DNA of 64,000 bases from Buxus sempervirens (GCA_947561395.2 OX387184.1:34462766-34526765); one strand, 5' to 3'. Numbered from the stretch's first letter, positions 22,195 to 33,647 are shown. Made by a program: numbers and translations. The notes: generated from the sequence alone by a model not told the origin.

Positions 22195-22304
22195 CAGCCA
22201 GAAACCCTGAGTAGGCCTGGTTGTCAATGCAGAAACCCGGGGAGTAGGCCTGCATTGGATGATGCAGTCATTTCAATATCCGAAACCCTAAGTAGGCCGG
22301 ATAT
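22195..22304 (+). other. Constant-loop hairpin array, duplicated copy 2
   Basis: Units CAGCCAG/CTGGTTG (22195-22223; one G-T wobble), CAATGCAG/CTGCATTG (22225-22257) and ATATCCG/CGGATAT (22276-22304). The ATGACG unit is lost, leaving a short scar. It repeats copy 1 about 318 bases away in the same LTR, so the segment was duplicated. Confidence 0.86.
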
Positions 22305-22882
22305 ACATTTGGAGGCGTGGGCATGGTTATGAGAAGGCTTTGTGTTATATGACATTGGTATATCTGGAATTATATCTTGAGATACGAAATTATGGTTAAT
22401 TGCTATGTTGTTGTCAGTTAATCATTATTTTATCGATATCTTCGGGGTTGGAAACGGATTGTTATTGCTTGATTTACCTGATGGTTTTCTGCACTGATAT
22501 GAATTGGATTATTGAAGTTTAGTCGGATTATTCGGAATATGTGTGTTATCATCATTGTATATGCTTTATAACCATGGCATGTTTTAGAACTGAAATAAAT
22601 GTATTTGTGCATGCATGTGCTGCTCACTTGAATATTCGTATCTCACTCCGTTGCTTTCGTTTTGTTTTCAGATACTCTTGGAGAGCTCGATACTTGCGGG
22701 TAGTTACTTGGACATGTGAGTTTTATTTTAGTTTGGGAATATTTTAGCGCACTCTGTTATATAGCTATTGTTGTACTCATACTTTTCCTTCACTATGATA
22801 TTGCGATCCTGTGTTTTATAATAACCTCTGGAGACGAGTTACGGGTTTTTCATGTGACTCGGATCCGGGGCGTTACACAGGG

Positions 22883-22960
22883 TCTGCCTCAACCCTCCTC
22901 CCACCGTTGGAGTGCCACTAAGGTTCTTCCTGCCTTAGTGGGTTTTAACCAAAAAAAAAA
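22883..22960 (+). other. LINE-A 3' UTR end and poly(A)
   Basis: Continues the UTR after the target duplication: TCTGCCTCAACCCTCC, then a segment with an inverted CCACTAAGG / CCTTAGTGG pair, ending in A10. The same tail is present in reverse at 9714-9800, which confirms that the two LINE-A parts belong together. Confidence 0.85.
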
Positions 22961-24126
22961 GGAGGTGCAATTTAGTAAAAGCCATTAAATAATAATAAAA
23001 CCTAGTAATGCATGGAGTTGAGATTCACGTTGAGCACAAAACATAAAAATAGAAACCAGCCGTGAGTTTCTCTTGCTTCCAATTTTTCTTCTCCTAGTTG
23101 CCTTGTGACTAAACCAAACCCTAAACCACTGTTGGAGCCATCTTAGAGAAGGAAAAGAGAGGATTTTCCTACTCAAAGAACTCAGGTAAGAGCAAGTGAT
23201 ATCCAGTTTTGTTTTGGAGAGAAAGATGTGTTGCTAGATTCTAAAAACATGATTTTTCTTAACCCAGACGAGATCAAGACGTGTGAGATTGTTGGAGAAT
23301 ATTTGTGGTGATATTTCGTGGCTTTTAGAGAATATTTAAGTTCCTAAAACCAGGTAAGTAGTCCCTTGACGCTTGCATAAAATCTAAATTCGCGTTTAGA
23401 CGATATTCATGGTTATTCGATGTTTTGATGAGTTGATTTCATTATTTATGATGTTTTATGTATTTGGAATTGTTCTAGTATATGTATAAAGTATTTTAGA
23501 ATGATTTAGAATGGTTTTGATGAATTGAATATTGAGTTGTGGAATTTTTATTGAATTTCGCAAAGTTACGGATTTTTCACGTATCGGGCCGCCTGAGCAG
23601 TCGCTCGAGCGCCCTATGCATATATTCAAAACCTGAGAGCAATTTTACCTAGATTGAATTGCCGCTAGAACAGTCACTCGAGCAACCTATCAAGCGACCT
23701 ACCCTGAATTAACCTGTTTTGTAAGGCCGATCGAGCGCCCTTGGCCGCTCGAGCAACCAGTCTATCAGATTTTGGAAAACTTGACTTTTCAACCTAGTTT
23801 TCACTAAGGAAGTGGTTCTATTCAATTTTAACCAATGTACCATTAAGATTGGGGTATTTGGGAAGTGTTTGCATTGGTAGATGTTTAAAATTCAATTTTA
23901 CAAAGATTTTGGGTGGATGTTTCTAAAGAGGCATTTTTACTTGATTCCATTGTTCCAAAAGATTTTACTTTTAACCAAGGTTGGTTTTGTGAGGTCATAC
24001 ACCTGTACTTGGGTGATATGAAGGTATTGTGTGCATCGATGGAGTCGATACACATTCGGGACATATTGGCACGTTAAAACCTGGAGTTTTGGATATATGA
24101 TTTGGTACATTCTGTTTTGGTTTTGG

Positions 24127-24153
24127 GTCACTGGTGTGACAAGGTTGGTGCCT
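24127..24153 (+). other. Two-unit hairpin array, loop TGGT
   Basis: GTCAC/GTGAC around TGGT (24127-24140), then AGGT/GCCT around TGGT (24142-24153). In the G2 LTRs the second stem is AGGC/GCCT, so the C-to-T change here keeps the pair as U-G in the sense strand. It lies about 140 bases upstream of the ATGGATCCATAG core. Confidence 0.65.
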
Positions 24154-25155
24154 GATTTATTGTATCCTGAATGGGCGGATTTGGTTACAGATATGGTTCT
24201 GTATTTTGGTGGGTGTTATTGAGAAGTATGTCCATTACCCTGGTTGGTTTTCTCACTTTTGAGTGGGCTTAGCAGTTATATGGATCCATAGAATAGCTAG
24301 CAAGTGAAATGTGTATTAGAGGGGTTTGAATTCTGTGTCTGAGGCATTCCATCATCTCGAGGATGGTACCGCCTCCTGGATTGGTCAGTCGCTATGTTAC
24401 CCCACTCCTGGATTGGTTGGGCCGTACATGCTAACTCATGGTTGGGTTCTTCCGTTGGTGTTGAATAGCCAGACTGCAGGGCGGTTGGTCCATCATAATT
24501 TGGTTAGGTAGTATACTGGCACATGTCTACTCTCTTTATCTGGTATACTATTTCATGAGTCCCATGAGGTGGACAAATTGTATTTCTTTGTTGTCTTGAA
24601 TTCTTATTGTGATTATTCAGATTAAGCGTTGCATAATTTATTGTGGTCAACTATTTGCATGATTGCTTATTGAGATGTTGTTTCTCACACTATTGTTTTA
24701 TTGGTTTTGTTTTCAGATATTCCTGGAGAGGACGTTGCCGGGGTAGAGACACCGGGGGATTACTGTGATTACCAGGAAGAAGATTATTTCATTCCTATGT
24801 AGGTCCAGAGGGACATGGAAAAAGATTTAGATTTATTTTCTTAAGGATTATTTTTAGTATTTTGATTGAGGAGTTTGATGTTATTTAAAGGATGATTGGT
24901 ATCTTTATTCCACACCTTTGATGGATGATATTTATGTTATTTAGTTGAAGGTTTTCCAGACTTTTTAGATGAAATATAAAAGGATTATTTTGGTAGTTTA
25001 TTTCCGCGCTTTCTGAAAGATGTTCTTATTTCCGCACTCTGATATAATAAATGAAATTGTTTAAGTCTGGAATAGTGTTTTGGGCCATTTTCCCTAATGA
25101 ACCAGATTTGGGTTTATGTGGTTAAGTAAACCTGGATCCGGAGCATTACGTGACC

Positions 25156-27187
25156 ACAATAAAATATGCAACGCTTCATCCGAATAATCACAATAAGATA
25201 CAAGACAACAATGAAATACAATTTTTTCCACCTCATGGGACTTATGAAATAGTATGCCAGAAAAAGAAAGTAGACATGTGCCAGTATGCTACCTAACCGA
25301 ATTACGATGGACCAGCCGCCCTGCAGTCTGGCTATTCAACACCAACGGAAGAACCTAACCATGAGTTAGCATGTACGGCCCAACCAATCCAAGAGTGGGT
25401 AACGTAGCGACCGACAAATCTAGGAGCGGTACCATCTTCTAGATGATGGAATGCCTCAGACACAGAATTCAAATCCCTCTAAGACACATTTCACTTACAA
25501 GCTATTCTATGGATCCATATAACTGCTAAGCCACTCAACAGTGAGAAAAACCAACCAAGGTAATGGACATAGTTCTCAATAACACCCACCGAAATACAGA
25601 ACCATATCTGTAACAAAATCCGCCCATGCGGGATACAATAAATCAGGGCACCAGCCTTGTCACACCAGTGACCCAAAACCAAAATAGAATGCACCAAGTT
25701 ATACGTCCAAAACTCCAGGTTTCAATGGGCCAATATGTCACGAATGTGTATCGACTCCATCGATGCACACAATACCTTCATATCACCCAAATACAGGTGT
25801 ATGAACTCACAAAACCAACCTTGGTTAAAAGTAAATTCTTTTGGGACAATAGAATCAAGTAAAAGTGCCTCTTGAGAAACATATACCCAAAATCTTTATA
25901 AAATTGAATTTTAAACATCGGCCAATGCATACACTTCCCAAATACCCCAATCTTGGTGGTTCATAGGTTAAAATTGGATAGAAACACTTCCATAGTAAAA
26001 ACTAGGTTGAAAAGACAAGTTTTCCAAAATCTGACAGACTGGTTGCTCGAGCGGCCAAGGGCACTCGATCGGCCTTACAGAATAGGTTAATTCAGGGTAG
26101 GTCCCTCGATAGGTTGCTCGAGCAACTGTTCTAGCGACAGTTCAATCTGGGTAAAAATTGCTCTCAGGGTTTTGGAATAATTACATAGGGCGCTCGAGCG
26201 ACTGCTTTGGCGGCCCGATACGTGAAAAATCCGCAACTTTGCAAAATTCCATAAAAATTCCACAACTCAATATTCAATGCATCAAAACCATTCTAAATTA
26301 TTCTAAAATACTTTATAAACATGCTAGAACAATTCCCCACAAATAAAACATCATAAATAACAAAAACAAACGCATGAAACATGGAATAACCATGTATATC
26401 GTCTGAACACGAATCTAGATTTTATGCAAGCATCAAGGGACTACTTACCTGCTTCTAGGAACTTAAACCTTCTCTAAGAGCAATGAAATATCACTCCTAA
26501 GTTTGCCAAACAATCCCAACTAACCTCGTTCACGTCTGGATTCAAAATCACTCTTTCAGGACTCTTAAACATACTCAAATCTCCAGAACAGAAACTTATA
26601 TTTATTTGGCTCTTAACTGAATTTTCTATACACGAAAATACTCCTTCTTCTCTAAGATGGCTCCAACAGGTGCTTTAGGGTTAGGTTTTGATCACAAGGA
26701 AGCTAGGAGAAGAATAGAGGCAACAAGGAAGAAACGAACGGCTGGTTCTAAATTGGTGTTTTGTTCTTAACGTGAAACACTCCTTGCATGGTTAGGTTTA
26801 GTTTATTATTTATTCCCTATTACCATAATACACTCCTTCATTAACCATACTTAAATCAAAACATTAATCTTTAAACCAACTAAACGATTGGGTAAACCCA
26901 CTACTCTTTAAACGAAAATCATTGGGTCAACCCACTCTCCTTGGGTTCGACCAACTCTTATTTATTCTCCTTGATTATAATACAATTAATTCTTACTAAT
27001 AATATAATAGCACAATAATTATTATATTAAAATTATATTTGGTCAATAATTAGGAGCTCACCTTATATAAGCTCTTCTATCATCCCCAGTTCATCTTGAA
27101 CTCCTCTAGGTTGAGCCGAAATTTCATCTCTTGCATATTATCAACCAATTAGTCTATTTATTTACTGCTAAAATCTGGGATTTTACA
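25156..27187 (-). repeat. G2 3' LTR, proximal part
   Basis: Resumes after the nested LTR and runs to TGTAAAATCCCAGATTTTAG at 27187 (minus-strand start). It is nearly collinear with 33184-35165. It holds the TATGGATCCATA core near 25509, a GCTCGAGCG-rich block (26040-26215), a TATA box at 27063-27070 and the hairpin units at 25620-25672. Confidence 0.9.
25620..25672 (-). other. Hairpin array, loop ACCA (plus reading)
   Basis: CCGC/GCGG around CCAT (25620-25631), a GGC/GCC unit around ACCA (25645-25658) with one extra G, and GTCAC/GTGAC around ACCA (25659-25672). It is a copy of the array at 33648-33699. Confidence 0.65.
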
Positions 27188-27198
27188 TTCTCCCCCCT
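27188..27198 (-). other. Polypurine tract of G2
   Basis: Minus-strand purine run (AGGGGGGAGAA) directly before the 3' LTR start TGTAAAATCCC. This is the usual site where plus-strand DNA synthesis begins and confirms the element's orientation. Confidence 0.8.
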
Positions 27199-27836
27199 AC
27201 AAATAAATTTCATCCTCGAAATTTTTACCTCGAGATTCCTCAAATAAGAACGGGTACTTCTTCTTTATTTCAAATTCCAACTCCAAGTGGCTTTTTCCAC
27301 GGTATGACTCTACCACAGCACTTTAACAAGTGGAATCACTTTATTACGAAGGATCTGCTCACATCTGTCTAATATTTGCACCAGATGCTCTCAGAAGTCA
27401 AATCCTCACGTATGACTAATGGGTTGTGGTTAATTATATGACTAGGGTCATGCACATATCGCCTTAGCATCGAAACATGGAACACGTCGTGAATTGCTCC
27501 AATTGACGATGGTAATGCTAAGCGGTATGCCACGGGTCCTACTGTACCAATAATCTCAAAAGGTCCTACAAATCTGGGGGAAAGCTTTCCTTTCTTGTTG
27601 AACCTTCTTATACCACGGAAAGGAGATATCTTGATAAATACCTTATCCCCAATCTCAAATTTCAGATCTCGCCGCCTCGTATCCGCATAACTCTTTTGGC
27701 GACTTTGAGCTGCTAATAATCTCTGCTTGATTATCTTCAATAAGTCTACACTGTCCTGCACATACTGAGGTCCTAATAGTTGCCTCTCACCAACTTCTTC
27801 CCAACAAACTGGTGATCTACATGCTCTTCCATACAA
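27199..27836 (-). pseudogene. G2 integrase C-terminus with chromodomain remnant
   Basis: The open part (27369-27836) has [59 protein letters not shown] and [20 protein letters not shown], the GPF/Y module of gypsy integrases. After a frameshift near 27375 the remaining sequence still resembles the WE/LE end of a plant chromodomain followed by YPFLFEES. Chromodomain-tailed integrases steer Tekay/Del-type chromoviruses to heterochromatin. The tail is damaged here. Confidence 0.8.
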
Positions 27837-27859
27837 TGCCTCATATGGTGAATGCTTGC

Positions 27860-28267
27860 CTAATAACTGTTATTGTAGGCGAACTTAACCAAATGAAGGT
27901 GCTTACACCAATTACCTCCCCAATCTAGGACACAACATCGTAACATATCCTCAAATGTTTGAATGGTCCTCTCTGACTGCCCATCTGTTTGTGGGTGGTA
28001 ACTAGTGCTAAAATTCAACTCTGTACCCATGGCTTTCTGGAAAGACTCCCAGAATTGAGATGTGAACCTGGGATCACAATCTGAAACAATGGATATTGGC
28101 ACCCCATGTAATCTCACTATCTCTTTCACATACAGCTCTACCAATGCATTAAGCGGTTGGTTCATCCTGATAGGCAAAAAGTGAGCTGACTTAGTCAAAC
28201 GATCCACAATCACCCATATAGCATCATGTCCCTTTGGAGAAAGAGGTAATCCACTCAAAAAATCCAT
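27860..28267 (-). pseudogene. G2 integrase catalytic core, DDE intact
   Basis: 135 residues covering TMDF at the start, [18 protein letters not shown] and [19 protein letters not shown], so both Asp and the Glu of the triad are present. It ends in VKFAYNNSY and a stop at 27860. Preceding in-frame sequence carries a Trp-to-stop change (PIP*WKWEHI). Among the three gypsy integrases in this window this is the only one with all three acidic residues. Confidence 0.88.
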
Positions 28268-28657
28268 GGTGATGTGCTCCCATTTCCATTATGGAATAGG
28301 AAGAGGTTGAAGCAACCCTGTTGGTCTAATGTGCTCTGCCTTAACCTGCTGACACACTAAGCACTTAGCCACATATTCTGCTATATCCTTCTTCATTTCT
28401 GACCGTCAATACACTACCCTCAAGTTTCTATACATCTTTGTGCTTTTGGGATGCACTGCATACTTTGATCTGTGAGCCTTTTCCATAATTACTGCCTTAA
28501 TATCCTCATCAGTTGGTATACAAATACGACCTTGATATCTCAATAATCCATCCCTGTTAGTAAAGTCTCTAACGGTCTCAGCACCCTCACTCAACAATCT
28601 CCTGGTAGTGATCAACTCTGGATTTGTCAACTGACTCACTCTAATCCTCTGAATCAA
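28268..28657 (-). pseudogene. G2 integrase H2C2 zinc-binding region
   Basis: The frame has TVRDFTNRDGLLRYQGRICI and AHRSKYAVHPKSTKMYRNLR, giving the His pair. It stops at 28406 (Trp to stop in VVYW), then continues as KKDIAEYVAKCLVCQQVKAE with the Cys pair. This HHCC module precedes the integrase core and is the module missing from G1. Confidence 0.82.
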
Positions 28658-29105
28658 GTCAGGCTCTACCTAAACTCTGGCTACTCGGATAACTCCATCC
28701 TAAGGTAAACAGAACTCTCCCTGCCAATCATGAATAACATCTACAAGGCTGCACTAACTAACCATAAAAGTAGCTAAAGTAGCAATGGAAGTTTCCTCAG
28801 TAACGTCTTTACGGCTCAAAGCATTTGCGACTACATTCGCCTTACCTGGATGGTATTGCAGTGTAAATTTGAAATCCTTCAATAAATCCATCCATCTTCT
28901 CTGCCTCATGTTGAGATCTCTCTGGGAAAATACGTATCTCAAACTCTTATGATCTGAGAAAATCTCAAACTCAACCCCATATAGGTAATGCCTCCATATC
29001 TTCAATGCGAAGACAATGGCTACCAACTCCAAGTCGTGGGTGGGGTAATTCTTCTCATGAGGTTTTAATAACTGGGAAGAATATGCTACAACTCTACCCT
29101 GCTGC
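28658..29105 (-). pseudogene. G2 RNase H, C-terminal part
   Basis: Starts at the family-A insertion point. Contains [60 protein letters not shown] and [13 protein letters not shown]. The final catalytic motif is normally ADALS; here it reads ANALS, an Asp-to-Asn loss. RNase H removes the RNA strand during reverse transcription. A frameshift or stop near 28754 separates it from the zinc finger. Confidence 0.86.
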
Positions 29106-29110
29106 ATCAG

Positions 29111-31474
29111 TGTACAACCCCGAATTTTCCTTAAATAATAAAATAAATTAATAGATAATATTCTTGAGAGTTATAATTGATGGAAATATTTTATTAATGT
29201 AGGGGATGATATAATTAGTGGAGATCCAGAGTTGGACGCAGATCCGACCGTCCGATCATGAGATATCGAGGTATGTGTTCTGATTGGACAGTGTGTATAG
29301 GAAAGTTTGCATGTGAGATACATGGGATCAAGAAGTATATATAATAGTTTAATAACCTAAAACACATACGTTTGTATTTCGCTCATATACTTCAGCCGCA
29401 AGCGACAAACGTGAGCAAGCCATGAACGACCGAGCGACTGAGGAAGAAGAAGAATGAGGAAGAAAGGACTGGGTTTTGTGTTCTTCATCGTCCAGGGTAT
29501 TGCTGGGTGATAGAGAATCATTGTTTAGAGAAGAGAAGGAGAAACCACGCACGGAAGAGGTAGGTGACACTGTTTTACATTCGTTTTTGGTATTTGCGTT
29601 CGTTTAATCGCAAAACCATGTTTTTATGAGATATATTGATGTATTTAGTTTGATAACAATGTTATAAGTATGTTAGAATGATATTAGATGAGAAAAATCA
29701 CATTTTGAAAGTGTTTCTGTTCGTTTTTGGGAGACCGCCGACCTTGACTGTGCTTAGTGATCCTCGGAGCTAGTTATAAATTTTAGACCATTGAAGACCA
29801 CTGGAAGACTTATCATCGGTGACCTATTTTACACTACCGCTAACCATAGACCACCGAGGCGATCCTGAGCGACCCTAGGCGCTCTGTGTAGAATTTGCAG
29901 ATTTTCATAATTTCGAACCTGATTCAATTCCAAACTATTTTTAGACAATTTTAATGATTGATTAGGATGTTTTAAGACCAAAATAAATTATCTAATTCCC
30001 TGTTTTACAGAAAAATAAATTAGGAAGATATTTAGGACATTAGTTGCCAAACTTTGAATATAATTGAGAAATCTAGTTTTTGGAAAACCTAACTATTATT
30101 TAATTACTAGAACATCTTCTAAATGACACTATAAACCAGAAAACTTCATAAAGAGAATTCAGAACTCAGATGACCCGAATATTGAAGTAATTGACAGATT
30201 TAACCTTTATATGCCGCTAAGCACCAACCCTTATAGAACTATTATATTTTAGGGACTTTTGGAGTCTAGTGGGCATAGCTGGTTATGGATCCATAGTTGT
30301 TGCTAGATAGCTGAGGGATATGTCATTTGGGTTGAGTTTCTCCCTTGTGCGACGCGCTTCCTTCGCAAGTTAGTTTGTCTGGGAAGGTCCTATGTCTGGA
30401 TGGACACCCCGGTAAGCCGCTGGTGATTCCCTGTACATGTGGATAAGTGACCATCTCCATGTATTGATTTTGGTGCTGCATGCTGGTGGTACATGCCAAC
30501 TCTGATGGGTACGGGTGCAATAAGTCAGTGACTACGGTTCTTGTCTAAGCTGCGCTGCATGGGACTTGAGTATCATTAGTAGCATTGCTCCTAAGCCACA
30601 TGGTGGTATAGCGATTGGTCAAGAATCATCTCAAAAGGTTTATCTATCTTTGTGAGTCCTACAATGACACTGAAATCACAAACACTTGTTATTATTATTG
30701 TATACATGCTGGAGGCATGTGATTGAGATATTGATCGGATGTGACTGTTTAGTGCATCCTAGCAAAGCATGAATTATGTTATTGATTTTGATATTGGATT
30801 CTTATAATAGAACTTGCTGAAATACATCTCTAGAACTGTTTATCATACTGTTTTGTATTCATGAATGATACGAATGATTATACGAGCCTGATTAGTCGAT
30901 ATTGCTTAATCGTGCATGAACTGTTATTTTACATATATTAACTGTTTAATCATGCATGTGTTACCTACTGGGATATTCGTATCTCACCCTATTTTTATTT
31001 CATTTTTCAGCTGATACGGGAGAGGGGGTTCATAGTATTGATTTCTAGGGAGAGGTAGCTAAGTATTCACTGGAGGATTACTTTTATCCGGATATTGTCT
31101 GAGGTAGAGGATTGATATAGACTTAGTTATTTCTTTTTATTAGACTATTATTCATTGGTTTGATGTATTAGAGAGAGAGAGAGAGAGATAGTAACCCTTT
31201 TATTTTACCAGACTTTGATTTTGATGTTGATGAGTAACTATATTGGTTATTGAGGATTTTAGACTACACTTCCGCACATATTTGTTCCGCACTCTGATAG
31301 ATAATTAATTGAATGGATTATTTAATTCTTTAGTCTGGTATATTCTTGATGTATATTTGATATGGGCCAGTAACACCTCGGATTTGGTTGTTGAACTGAA
31401 TTCGGGTTGTTACAGTAGCGAACCGGGTTCGGGTCGGGTGCCTGTTTGCGTTGACCCGGGTTCGGGGCGTTTCA
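29111..31474 (+). repeat. Solo LTR, family A, inserted in G2 RNase H
   Basis: Starts TGTACAACCCCGAATTTTCC, ends TTCGGGGCGTTTCA, 2364 bp, flanked by perfect target duplication ATCAG (29106-29110 and 31475-31479). Joining the flanks restores the G2 RNase H frame exactly (GLGCVLM then QQGR). It is the best-defined family-A LTR here and serves as reference for 1-1971 and 61200-63560. It carries a (GA)n run at 31171-31187 and the TATGGATCCATA core near 30284. Confidence 0.95.
29336..29346 (+). promoter_or_regulatory. TATA box of family-A solo LTR
   Basis: TATATATAATA about 225 bases into the LTR, just upstream of a segment conserved in the other family-A copies. It is placed as in other plant LTR promoters. 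Confidence 0.6.
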
Positions 31475-31479
31475 ATCAG

Positions 31480-32556
31480 CACACAACCCAAACCAATCCT
31501 GGATGCATCACAATAGACAGCGAAAGGCTCATCCATGGATGGTACAATCAACACTGGGTTCATGGTAAGCCTCTGCTGAAAACTCTGCTCACACGCTTCA
31601 TCCCACTTAAATGTAACTGCCTTCTTGGTTAAATTGGACAACGGTGATGCAATCTTAGAAAATCCTTCAATGAATTGGCGGTAATAACCCGCCATGCCAA
31701 GGAAACTGCGGATCTCGGTCACTGTGGTTGGTCTAGGCCAATCTGAAACTGCCCGGACTTTGGCGGGGTCCACTGAGATACCCTCACCTGAGATGATGTG
31801 ACCAAGAAAAGAGATTTGCCTTAGCCAAAACTGGCATTTACTAAACTTGGCATATACTAAACTTGGCATATAACTGATGGTCTCTCAACGTATGGAGTAT
31901 TATTCTCAAATGACCAACATGCGCCTCCTGAGTCTTGGAATATACCAAAATATCATCAATGAAAACTAACACAAAGTTATCCAGATACTAGTGAAAGACT
32001 CGATTCATGATATCCATGAAAATTGCGGGGGCATTAGTCAACCCAAAAGGCATGACTAGAAATTCATAGTGTCCATATGGAGTCCGTAATGCTGTCTTCT
32101 CTATATCTTCTTCAGCCACTCTTAACTAATGATAGCTTGATCTCAAATCAATCTTGGAAAACCAAGATGTGCCTCTCAACTGATCAAACAAGTCATCGAT
32201 CCTAGGCAAAGGGTACTTGTTCTTAACTGTGACTTAGTTAAGTTGCCTATAATCAATGCACATGCGCACACTACCATCCTTCTTTGGATAAAAAAGAACT
32301 GGTGCACCCCATGGTGATACGCTCGGTCTGATAAAACCCTTCTCCAGAAGCTCATCTATCTGCTTCTTTAATTCATCTTGCTCAGGTTTTGCCAACCTGT
32401 AAGGTGGCTTGGACACAGGAGCCGTACCAGGCTAAAGCTGGATTCTAAAATCAATGGCTCTAGCGGGTGGTAATCCTGGTAGATCATCCGGAAATACATT
32501 TGCGAACTCAAATACCACTGGCACATTAGAAAGGTTAACTGCAAAAACACAAACAC
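31480..32556 (-). pseudogene. G2 reverse transcriptase, upstream part; gag and protease deleted
   Basis: RT blocks: [35 protein letters not shown], the catalytic FIDDILVYS (read through stops near 31960), [20 protein letters not shown] and [20 protein letters not shown]. It ends in [13 protein letters not shown] at the family-A insertion. The protein starts only about 130 bases from the PBS. The protease tail (equivalent to SEFTDVFPNDLPGLPP in G3) joins directly to 5' leader sequence, so gag and nearly all of the protease are missing. Stops and frameshifts occur at 32234-32416. Confidence 0.86.
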
Positions 32557-32671
32557 TTAATTAAGCAAAAAGGATCTCTCATCCTAGAAAATCAATTAAG
32601 ATACTATCTAACGTATCACACATCCCCCAATTCCTTGCCTAAAGGTCGTTAACCTAGGTTAGAATCCTATT

Positions 32672-32683
32672 GCTCTGCTACCA
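32672..32683 (-). other. Primer binding site of G2
   Basis: Minus strand TGGTAGCAGAGC, one base different from the initiator tRNA-Met complement TGGTATCAGAGC. It lies four bases from the 5' LTR end and fixes the LTR boundary at 32688. Confidence 0.85.
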
Positions 32684-33647
32684 TCTTTGTAATGCCCCGG
32701 ATCCAGGTTTATTTAAACACATAAACCCAAATCTGATTCGTTAGGGAAAATGGCCCAAAACACTATTCCAGACTTAAACAATTTCATTTATTATATTAGA
32801 GTACGGAAATAAAAACATCTTTCAGAAAATGCGGAATTAAACTACAAAAATAATCCTTTTATATTTCATCCAAAAGTCTGGAAAGGGTTTAACTAAATAA
32901 CATCCACCAAGGGTGTGGAATAAAAATACCAATCATCCTTCAAATAACATCAAACTCCTCAAACAAAATACTAAAATTAACCCCTAAGAAAATAAATCTA
33001 AATGTCTTTCCATGTCCCTCTAGACCTACACAGGAATGAAATAATATTCTTCCTGGTAATCACTGTAATCCCCCGGAGTCTCTACCCCAGCAACGTCCTC
33101 TCTAGGAATATCTGAAAACAAAACCGATAAAACAATAATGTGAGAAACAACATCTTAGTAAGCAGTCATGCAAATAGTTGACCACATTAAAATATGCAAC
33201 GCTTAATCCGAATAATCACAATAAGATACAAGACAACAATGAGATACAATTTGTTCACCTCATGGGACTCATGAAATAGTATACTAGAAAAAAAGAGTAG
33301 ACATGTGCTAGTATGCTACCTAACCGAATTACGATGGACCTGCCGCGCTGCAGTCTGGCTATTCAACACCAATGGAAGAACCCAACCATGAGTTAGCATG
33401 TACAGCCACACCAATCCAGGAGTGGGTAACATAGTGACCGACCAATCTAGGAGCGGTACCATCCTCGAGATGATGGAATGCCTCAGACACAGAATTCAAA
33501 CCCCTCTAATACACATGTCACTTACTAGCTATTCTATGGATCCATATAACTGCTAAGCCCACTCAACAGTGAGAAAAACTAACCAGGGTAATGGACATAC
33601 TTCTCAATAATACCCACCAAAATACAGAACCAAATCTGTAACAAAAT

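Larger units (their letters stand above)
17658..22877 (+). repeat. Solo LTR inserted in the LINE-A 3' UTR
   Basis: Starts TGTAAAACCCCAGTTTTGAG, ends CGGATCCGGGGCGTTACA, with perfect target duplication CAGGG at 17653-17657 and 22878-22882. Removing the nested LTR at 18553-21061 leaves about 2.7 kb. It contains a GC-rich block of CGCCCACTT repeats, two copies of a hairpin array, and the conserved CGTATCTCAC and TTTTCAGATA segments near 22640 and 22668. No internal element remains. Open frames within it have no recognisable product. Confidence 0.9.
12713..22960 (+). mobile_element. LINE-A: L1-like non-LTR retrotransposon, 5'-truncated, nested
   Basis: Order: the tail of ORF1, ORF2 (endonuclease, RT, zinc-binding zf-RVT region, RNase H), then a 3' UTR. 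The 3' UTR is cut at 17657 by a solo LTR and resumes at 22883, ending in ten A residues (22951-22960). GTGCAAAT near 12731 and GTGCAATT near 22965 may be remnants of its target duplication, but this is uncertain. ORF2 has stops but no frameshift over its 4.1 kb. LINE-B (right end) and the 9714 fragment belong to the same lineage. Confidence 0.9.
12466..25150 (+). repeat. Solo LTR of the G2 family, inserted inverted in the G2 3' LTR
   Basis: Starts TGTAAATCCTAGATTTTAG and ends GGAGCATTACG, with perfect target duplication TGACC at 12461-12465 and 25151-25155. Its own sequence (12466-12712 plus 22961-25150, about 2.4 kb) matches the reverse complement of the G2 LTRs, so a family member landed in its own family in opposite orientation. 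LINE-A is inserted in it. About 150 bases of LTR are missing at the LINE junction. No internal region remains, indicating LTR-LTR recombination. Confidence 0.9.

Noticed and set aside
30300-30620. A constant-loop hairpin array in family-A LTRs
   Set aside because: I looked for one next to the GGATCCATA core. Only isolated weak hairpins (for example TGCC/GGCA around GCTA upstream of the core) are present, without repeated loops.
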